Shown here: positions 5,440 to 10,157 of the stretch, piece by piece
Layout of the letters: each line of letters begins with the position of its first letter
Position numbering within the stretch: position 1 is the stretch's first letter
Assembly (NCBI GenBank): GCA_021443235.1
Contig: JABUUJ010000030.1
Location: 1 to 10,157, forward strand
Direction: 5' to 3'
DNA from: Muribaculaceae bacterium
GTDB lineage: Bacteria > Bacteroidota > Bacteroidia > Bacteroidales > Muribaculaceae
Length of the DNA stretch: 10,157 nucleotides
The notes under the pieces: generated by a model
Seen by the model: the letters and a program-made list of their open reading frames with translations, nothing else
Told to the model about the DNA's origin: nothing
The model's database searches: none
Translations under genes and position numbers: made by a program

Positions 5440-6981
5440 ATGAACATATTGTTTATTGCAATCTCCGCTGTCGTGGCTTTCGTCATTGGTGCTTTCGTGG
5501 CACAGACCATGCTAAAACGCAGCGCAAAATCAAGGGCCAACGAGATTATCGAGAAGGCCAAGCTTGAGGCCGAGGTGTTGAAAAACAACGAGGTCATCAA
5601 GGGTAAGGAAGAAGGAATGTCGATCAAGAGCGAGGCCGAGAAGCAGGCCAACGCACGACTCGCCAAGGTGCAGTCGGGCGAGGCTAAGCTCAAGCAGCGT
5701 GAGCTGCAGCTCAACCAGCAGCAGGCCGACGTGCAGCGCAAGCGCAACGAGGTCGACAACCTCAAGTCCAACCTTGAGCACCAGCAGAGTGTGCTCGACG
5801 ACTATAAGAAGGAAGTCGAGAAGATGGAGCGCAGCGTGCGCGACACACTCGAGCACGTGAGCGGACTCAGCGCCGAGGAGGCTAAGGAAAAGCTCGTCGA
5901 GAGCCTCAAGGAAGAGGCCAAGACCGCCGCTGCAAGCTATATCAACGACATCATGGACGATGCTAAGCTCACCGCCAACAAGGAGGCCAAGCGCGTGATT
6001 GTACAGACCATCCAGCGCGTCGCTACCGAGACCGCCATCGAGAATGCCGTGACGGTGTTCCACATCGAGAACGACGAGATTAAGGGTCGCATCATCGGCC
6101 GCGAGGGTCGCAACATCCGCGCCCTGGAGGCCGCCACCGGCATCGAGATTATCGTTGACGACACCCCCGAGGCTATCGTGCTCTCGGGCTTTGACCCCGT
6201 GCGCCGCGAAATCGCCCGTCTGGCCCTGCATCAGCTCGTTGCCGACGGACGCATCCACCCCGCTCGCATCGAGGAAGTGGTAGCCAAGGTTAAGCGTCAG
6301 GTCGAGGATGAGATTATCGAGACCGGTAAACGCACTGCTATCGACCTGGGTATCCACGGCTTGCATCCCGAGCTCATTCGACTCATCGGCAAGATGAAAT
6401 ACCGTTCAAGCTACGGCCAGAACCTGCTGCAGCACTCGCGTGAGACCGCCAACCTGTGCGCCATCATGGCAAGCGAGCTGGGCCTCAATCCTAAGAAGGC
6501 TCGCCGCGCTGGTCTGCTTCACGACATCGGCAAGGTGCCCGATGACGAGCCCGAGCTGCCACACGCTATCCTCGGTATGAAACTTGCCGAGAAGTGCAAG
6601 GAGAAACCCGACATCTGCAACGCCATTGGCGCCCACCACGACGAGGAGGAGGCTGCCAGCCTCTATGCACCCATCGTGCAGGTGTGCGACGCCATCTCGG
6701 GCGCCCGTCCCGGCGCACGCCGCGAGGTTGTCGAGGCCTATATCAAGCGTCTCAACGACTTGGAGCGCCTGGCTCTGAGCTATCCCGGCGTGGTCAAGAC
6801 CTATGCCATCCAGGCTGGTCGCGAGCTGCGTGTCATCGTGGGGGCCGACAAGATTAGCGATGCCGAAACCGAAAAACTCTCTAACGAAATCGCACAGAAG
6901 ATTCAGGATGAGCTTACCTATCCCGGACAGGTGCGCATCACCGTTATTCGTGAGACTCGTGCCGTAAGTTACGCTAAGTAA
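5440..6981 (+). CDS. rny: Ribonuclease Y
   Basis: RNase Y is a membrane-anchored endoribonuclease that starts decay and processing of many mRNAs. The 513-residue product (the family's usual length) shows one N-terminal transmembrane helix (about 3-24), a long charged coiled coil (about 30-165), a KH RNA-binding domain with GRIIGREGRNIRALE (216-230), and an HD hydrolase domain. The HD domain carries QHS (331-333), the metal-binding pair H361-D362 in LLHDIGK, the HH pair 399-400 and D417 in VCDAISGARPGARRE. All catalytic residues are intact. The gene is preceded by an A-rich stretch with no Shine-Dalgarno and is followed after 21 bases by a RicT-family gene, the homologue of a known RNase Y partner of Bacillus subtilis. 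Confidence 0.97.
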   Translation: MNILFIAISAVVAFVIGAFVAQTMLKRSAKSRANEIIEKAKLEAEVLKNNEVIKGKEEGMSIKSEAEKQANARLAKVQSGEAKLKQRELQLNQQQADVQRKRNEVDNLKSNLEHQQSVLDDYKKEVEKMERSVRDTLEHVSGLSAEEAKEKLVESLKEEAKTAAASYINDIMDDAKLTANKEAKRVIVQTIQRVATETAIENAVTVFHIENDEIKGRIIGREGRNIRALEAATGIEIIVDDTPEAIVLSGFDPVRREIARLALHQLVADGRIHPARIEEVVAKVKRQVEDEIIETGKRTAIDLGIHGLHPELIRLIGKMKYRSSYGQNLLQHSRETANLCAIMASELGLNPKKARRAGLLHDIGKVPDDEPELPHAILGMKLAEKCKEKPDICNAIGAHHDEEEAASLYAPIVQVCDAISGARPGARREVVEAYIKRLNDLERLALSYPGVVKTYAIQAGRELRVIVGADKISDAETEKLSNEIAQKIQDELTYPGQVRITVIRETRAVSYAK

Positions 6982-7002
6982 ATCTCTTAAGGGTGATTTC
7001 AC

Positions 7003-8406
7003 ATGAACTACGAGTCAAAAAAAACAATTAACGACGAGGCCTCAAGCAACGATGCCGCCGCAGCGCCCAAGAGCGACTATGGCATCAAGGGCGACCGACG
7101 CAGCAACCTCTACAGCTACAACTGGCTTGATGATGTGCCGGGCAACGACGAGGCTTTCGACATCGTCGAGGTGCACTTCAAGAACACGCGACGCGGCTTC
7201 TATCGCAACTCGGCCCACATACCTCTGAAACAGGGCGATATGGTCGCAGTGGAGGCCAACCCAGGCCACGACATCGGCACCGTGGCAATGACCGGAAGGC
7301 TGGTGAAGCTGCAGATGAAGCGCGCCAACCTGCGCCCCGACGCCGAGATTCTGCGTGTGTTCCGCAAGGCCAAGCCGCAAGACCTTGAGCGATATGAGGA
7401 GGCTAAGGCTCGTGAGGTCGACACCATGATTCGCTCGCGCAAAATCGCTGTCGACCTGGGACTGAAGATGAAGATTGGCGACGTCGAGTATCAAGGCGAC
7501 GGCAACAAGGCCATTTTCTATTATATCGCCGACGAGCGCGTCGACTTCCGCCAGCTCATCAAGGTGCTGGCCGACGTGTTCAAGATTCGCGTGGAGATGA
7601 AGCAGATTGGCGCGCGACAGGAGGCCGGAAGAATAGGCGGCATAGGTCCTTGCGGCCGACCGCTGTGCTGTGCCAGCTGGATGACCAACTTTGTGTCGGT
7701 AGCCACCAGCGCAGCTCGTTTCCAGGATATCTCGCTCAACCCGCAAAAACTTGCCGGACAGTGCGCTAAGCTCAAGTGCTGCATCAACTATGAGGTCGAC
7801 GCCTATGTTGAGTCCTCCAAGACGATGCCGTCGCGCGACGTGCAGCTCGAGACCATCGACGGACTTTACTACTACTTCAAGGCCGACGTGATGAAGCGTG
7901 AGGTGCTCTACTCGACCGACAAGAACGTGCCAGCCAATGTGGTGTCGCTCACGCCCGAACGTGCGTTCGAGGTGATGGCACTTAATCGAAAGGGCATCAA
8001 GCCCGAGAAATTGTCGGTTAATGACAATGAGCACAAGACCGAGGTGAAGGCATTTGGCGACATCCTTGGCCAGGATGCCATCAATCGGTTCGACAAGAAG
8101 AAAAAGAAGAAAAATAAGCGGCCTCGCAATGCCGAGGGCGGAGAACAACGGCCCGACCGACATGCCGAACAGCGTGGCGACCAACCCGCCGCGCCGCAGC
8201 CCGACGCTAACCGCAACGACCAGCGCAACGATTACCATGGTGACCGACGCAATGACCATCGTGGCGAGCAGCGTGGCGACCATCGCAACCGCAACGACCG
8301 GCGCGACCGTCATCACAATCACGGCGGCTCGTTCAACCGTAAGAATGAAAACGCTAAGCCAAATAACGCCGAGCAGCCCAACAAAGGCCCACAGCAGCCC
8401 AAGTAA
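7003..8406 (+). CDS. ricT: PSP1-domain protein, RicT (YaaT) homologue with disordered Arg/Asn/Asp/His-rich tail
   Basis: RicT acts in Bacillus subtilis with RicA and RicF as the Y-complex, an Fe-S-containing factor that directs RNase Y cleavage. The 467-residue product has the PSP1 core at about 50-290, including RSRKIAVDLGLKMKIGDVEYQGDGNKAIFYY (144-174). The two Cys motifs of the family are present: GPCGRPLCCASW (215-226) and GQCAKLKCCINYE (252-264), so Cys 217, 222, 223, 254, 259 and 260 could hold the cluster. After about residue 363 come six Lys and then a tail of about 95 residues, predicted disordered, with repeated RGD/RND/HRG-like units. Such tails often bind RNA. B. subtilis RicT is about 275 residues long and lacks it. 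The gene follows rny after 21 bases. The symbol rests on homology; the role here is inferred. Confidence 0.88.
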   Translation: MNYESKKTINDEASSNDAAAAPKSDYGIKGDRRSNLYSYNWLDDVPGNDEAFDIVEVHFKNTRRGFYRNSAHIPLKQGDMVAVEANPGHDIGTVAMTGRLVKLQMKRANLRPDAEILRVFRKAKPQDLERYEEAKAREVDTMIRSRKIAVDLGLKMKIGDVEYQGDGNKAIFYYIADERVDFRQLIKVLADVFKIRVEMKQIGARQEAGRIGGIGPCGRPLCCASWMTNFVSVATSAARFQDISLNPQKLAGQCAKLKCCINYEVDAYVESSKTMPSRDVQLETIDGLYYYFKADVMKREVLYSTDKNVPANVVSLTPERAFEVMALNRKGIKPEKLSVNDNEHKTEVKAFGDILGQDAINRFDKKKKKKNKRPRNAEGGEQRPDRHAEQRGDQPAAPQPDANRNDQRNDYHGDRRNDHRGEQRGDHRNRNDRRDRHHNHGGSFNRKNENAKPNNAEQPNKGPQQPK

Positions 8407-8881
8407 TAGCCTTGCGGCTACCGTCGTGGCAGTTGTGACGATGCTGATGTGCTTGGGTGCCTGCGCGCCCGAGCACTCGACTTATAGCGACTTCCGTGAC
8501 CTCCCTCACGACGGCTGGTATGCTTCCATGCCGCTGAGGTTTTGCCCCGAGATCACCGACTCTACGGTCACTACGTGCGACGTCGCCTTGGCTGTGCGCC
8601 ACTCAAGCTCTTATGCCTACAGCGACTTGAGTCTTGTCGTTGACATGATTGACAGCACCCACCATGTGAAGCGCCGCCTCGTCACCATCCCTGTTGCCGA
8701 CAAATACGGCAACTGGAAGGGAACTGGCTTCGGCGGACTTTACCAGCTCAAGTGCGACGTGGCCCGCAACATGCCGCTCAGTTCCATCCTTAGCATCGTG
8801 GTGTGGCAGTCGATGAAAGGTTGCGAGAAGGTTGAATGTATTGAAAATGTGGGAGTTATCGTAACTCCAAGCAATAAGTAA
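8345..8881 (+). CDS. gldH: GldH-family lipoprotein
   Basis: GldH is an outer-envelope lipoprotein needed for gliding in Flavobacterium; homologues are widespread in non-gliding Bacteroidales, where the role is unknown. From the ATG at 8345 the product has 178 residues with a long signal segment (1-39) ending in LGA-C40, a good lipobox. The mature part carries family landmarks YSDFRDLPHDGWYASMPLRF, AYSDLSLVVDM, KYGNWKGTGFGGLYQ and a C-terminal IENVGVIV. The start is 62 bases inside the preceding PSP1 gene; the open frame extends still further up, but upstream Met codons would put over 90 residues before the signal. The only later in-frame options are GTG codons 28 and 31, which would give a short signal lacking basic residues. 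PSP1 followed by gldH is a common Bacteroidales order. Confidence 0.87.
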   Translation: MKTLSQITPSSPTKAHSSPSNSLAATVVAVVTMLMCLGACAPEHSTYSDFRDLPHDGWYASMPLRFCPEITDSTVTTCDVALAVRHSSSYAYSDLSLVVDMIDSTHHVKRRLVTIPVADKYGNWKGTGFGGLYQLKCDVARNMPLSSILSIVVWQSMKGCEKVECIENVGVIVTPSNK

Positions 8882-8912
8882 CAGTTTCCCATTATTGTGC
8901 TACTGTAAACAA

Positions 8913-8918
8913 GGGAGG
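8913..8918 (+). promoter_or_regulatory. Strong Shine-Dalgarno of the TRIC-channel gene
   Basis: GGGAGG lies 8 bases before the ATG at 8927. The other genes in this window have none or only weak ones, as is usual in Bacteroidota, so this one stands out and fixes the start. Confidence 0.6.
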
Positions 8919-8926
8919 ATAATGAC

Positions 8927-9607
8927 ATGAGTGAGTTTCTTTCATTGGAATATATCTCCGAGATTGTTGCAACGATTTTCTACGCAATCTCGGGTGTGCG
9001 CCTTGCGGCGTTCAAGCGCTTCGACTGGTTTGGTGCCTATGTCATCGGCTTTGTGACGGCCTTTGGCGGCGGTACCGTGCGCGACGTCTTGCTTGGCCTC
9101 ACACCATTCTGGATGGACGATGTCAACTATGTGATCGCCACCGTCGTGGGGCTTGCCATCGTGATTCTGTTCCGCAAGAAACTGGTGCGCATCGAGGGCA
9201 CTTTCTACATCTTCGACGCCTTCGGTCTCGCCCTGTTTACCGACGTGGGCATCTACAAGGCGCTGCACGCCGGCCACCCCTTCTGGATGGCAATCATGAT
9301 GGGCACCATCACCGGCGCTATGGGCGGCGTGCTGCGCGACATCTTCATCAACGAGGTGCCGCTGGTATTCCGCAAGGAGGTCTATGCCACCGCCTGCATC
9401 ATTGGCGGCGTGATTTACTGGGCTGTGTGGCTCGTTGGCGGCAGCGAGTTCTGGCAGGAGATGTCGTGCGCCGTGGTTGTGATTGTGCTGCGTTTCTTCG
9501 CGGTGAAATACAACTTGTCGTTCCCGGCATTGCACACTGGCATGGAGGGCCACGAGAAAGGTCCCGACTTACATAAGATTGTGAAGAAAAATCATGAGGA
9601 TAAATAA
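8927..9607 (+). CDS. TRIC-family (YicG/UPF0126) inner-membrane channel protein
   Basis: Bacterial TRIC proteins are trimeric membrane channels, permeable to monovalent cations in those studied; one related group is annotated as glycine transporters. The 226-residue product has about seven membrane segments in two homologous halves, each with the family's Gly-rich kink: FGGGTVRDVLLG (46-57) and MGGVLRDIFINEVP (132-145). Further landmarks are FYAISGVRLAAFKRFDWFGAYVIGFVTAFGG at the start and RFFAVKYNLSFP (189-200) near the end, followed by a hydrophilic C-terminal tail. It lies 45 bases after gldH with no clear promoter between, and overlaps the next gene by 14 bases. The physiological substrate cannot be told from sequence. 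Confidence 0.92.
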   Translation: MSEFLSLEYISEIVATIFYAISGVRLAAFKRFDWFGAYVIGFVTAFGGGTVRDVLLGLTPFWMDDVNYVIATVVGLAIVILFRKKLVRIEGTFYIFDAFGLALFTDVGIYKALHAGHPFWMAIMMGTITGAMGGVLRDIFINEVPLVFRKEVYATACIIGGVIYWAVWLVGGSEFWQEMSCAVVVIVLRFFAVKYNLSFPALHTGMEGHEKGPDLHKIVKKNHEDK

Positions 9608-10049
9608 AGACGAGGCCCGCAAAACGGGCATACAACTGCTCAAATATGGCGTTATAGGAATGTCCAACACGCTCATCACCCTTATCGCCTTCTATGTGCT
9701 CAACACGCTGTGTGGCATGCCTTATGGTGCCGCCAACGTCATTGGCTACGTATTGGGTGTGCTCAACAGCTTCTACTGGAACCGACAGTGGGTGTTCAAA
9801 ACCAAGAACGACGTCAAGCGCGAGGCATTCTTCTTTGGCGTGGGCTTTTTCCTCTGCCTTAGCCTGCAGCTGCTTGTGTCGTGGTTCTTGCTCGAGGGCC
9901 TGGGCTGGAAACACATGAGCGAAATCTCTTGGCTGCCCATGAAGAAAACAGGCCAAAACATCGTCATGATTATCTCAATGGCAATCTACACCATCGCCAA
10001 CTATATCTACAACCGCACAGTCACCTTCAAAGAAAAAAACAAGGATTAA
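9594..10049 (+). CDS. GtrA-family membrane protein
   Basis: GtrA-family proteins are small four-helix inner-membrane proteins; the best known are thought to help flip lipid-linked glucose for O-antigen or wall-teichoic-acid decoration. The 151-residue product shows helices at about 15-38, 44-62, 78-101 and 121-138. The family motifs SFYWNRQWVFK (59-69) and NYIYNRTVTFKEK (136-148) follow helices 2 and 4. The start codon overlaps the end of the TRIC gene by 14 bases, so translation is probably coupled. No glycosyltransferase gene is nearby, so the lipid or sugar it serves is unknown. It is the last gene of the plus-strand cluster; a hairpin follows. Confidence 0.92.
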   Translation: MRINKDEARKTGIQLLKYGVIGMSNTLITLIAFYVLNTLCGMPYGAANVIGYVLGVLNSFYWNRQWVFKTKNDVKREAFFFGVGFFLCLSLQLLVSWFLLEGLGWKHMSEISWLPMKKTGQNIVMIISMAIYTIANYIYNRTVTFKEKNKD

Positions 10050-10085
10050 ACCGCAATTACCCAATATTGTAAAGTCCAAATAACA

Positions 10086-10118
10086 AGCCGCACCCCCCAA
10101 AAAACAGGGAGTGCGGCT
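10086..10118 (+). terminator. Terminator hairpin at the end of the rny-to-gtrA cluster
   Basis: 8 bp (10086-10093 with 10111-10118), then a C/A mismatch and three further C-G pairs, enclose an A-rich loop. Only a TTATTAT-type stretch follows, so termination efficiency is uncertain; it might also serve a gene beyond the right edge. Confidence 0.6.
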
Positions 10119-10131
10119 AAGTTATTATGTA

Positions 10132-10157
10132 GTCCGGACACCCCCCTTCAGGGGGGG
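10132..10157. other. Second hairpin cut by the window edge
   Basis: The palindrome GTCCGGAC (10132-10139) is followed by six C, TTCA and seven G at the edge (10141-10157). The C and G runs form a tight GC hairpin, probably one end of a further terminator or repeat. Confidence 0.45.

Noticed and set aside
5530..6366. 278-residue minus-strand frame
   Set aside because: Antisense to the coiled coil and KH region of rny; Leu-rich shadow of Glu/Lys/Gln codons.
7042..8322. 426-residue minus-strand frame
   Set aside because: Antisense to the PSP1/RicT gene, which has clear Cys motifs; Leu/Val/His-rich shadow with no domain.
8054..8344. N-terminal extension of the gldH frame into the RicT tail region
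   Set aside because: Thr/Arg/Ala/Met-rich sequence, an out-of-frame reading of the RicT tail; it would place the lipoprotein signal far from the N-terminus.
1..10157. CRISPR array, insertion sequence, tRNA or rRNA
   Set aside because: No regularly spaced repeats, transposase-like frame, tRNA cloverleaf with CCA/TψC signals or rRNA-like stretch found on reading both strands.

Overview
The window comes from a member of the Bacteroidota, most likely an order Bacteroidales gut-type organism (Muribaculaceae- or Prevotella-like; the family is a guess). The evidence is: promoters of the Bacteroidota type (TTG/TTTG, about 20 bp, then TAnnTTTG) upstream of several genes, mostly no Shine-Dalgarno sequences, a GldH lipoprotein gene, a PSP1/RicT gene directly before gldH, and a coiled-coil gene paired with zapA. 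Coding GC is moderately high and intergenic DNA is AT-rich.

Left part (1-3160). The 5' portion of purT (formate-dependent GAR transformylase) runs off the left edge on the minus strand. It diverges from an exported protein gene (871-1737), followed by a paralogous lipoprotein gene (1960-2718). The two proteins share a C-terminal domain (62 of 111 aligned residues identical by hand count over the last part) that I do not recognise. They differ in N-terminus and export signal. Each has its own promoter, with an intrinsic terminator between them. The 440 bp that follow have no convincing gene but are rich in hairpins and look like a small-RNA locus (promoter 2871-2900, terminator 3015-3058).

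Middle (3161-4520, minus strand). A small winged-helix gene and rsgA, the ribosome-assembly GTPase. rsgA has a promoter so close to its ATG that the mRNA should be nearly leaderless. Between the two lies a GC-rich tract with a 24-bp perfect alternating pyrimidine-purine run.

Right part (4669-10049, plus strand). A coiled-coil gene and zapA (Z-ring proteins), then a structured intergenic element ending in a T-run. Next is a dense cluster: rny (RNase Y), a RicT/PSP1 gene with a long disordered R/N/D/H-rich tail, gldH (start overlapping the RicT gene by 62 nt), a TRIC-type channel gene with an unusually strong Shine-Dalgarno, and a GtrA-family membrane protein gene. The window closes with a terminator and the start of a second hairpin.

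The points most worth following up are the rny-ricT adjacency (RNase Y next to the homologue of a known RNase Y partner) with an 18-base hairpin motif found both before rny and inside ricT, the candidate RNAs at 2900-3058 and 5268-5417, and the unexplained paralogous exported pair.
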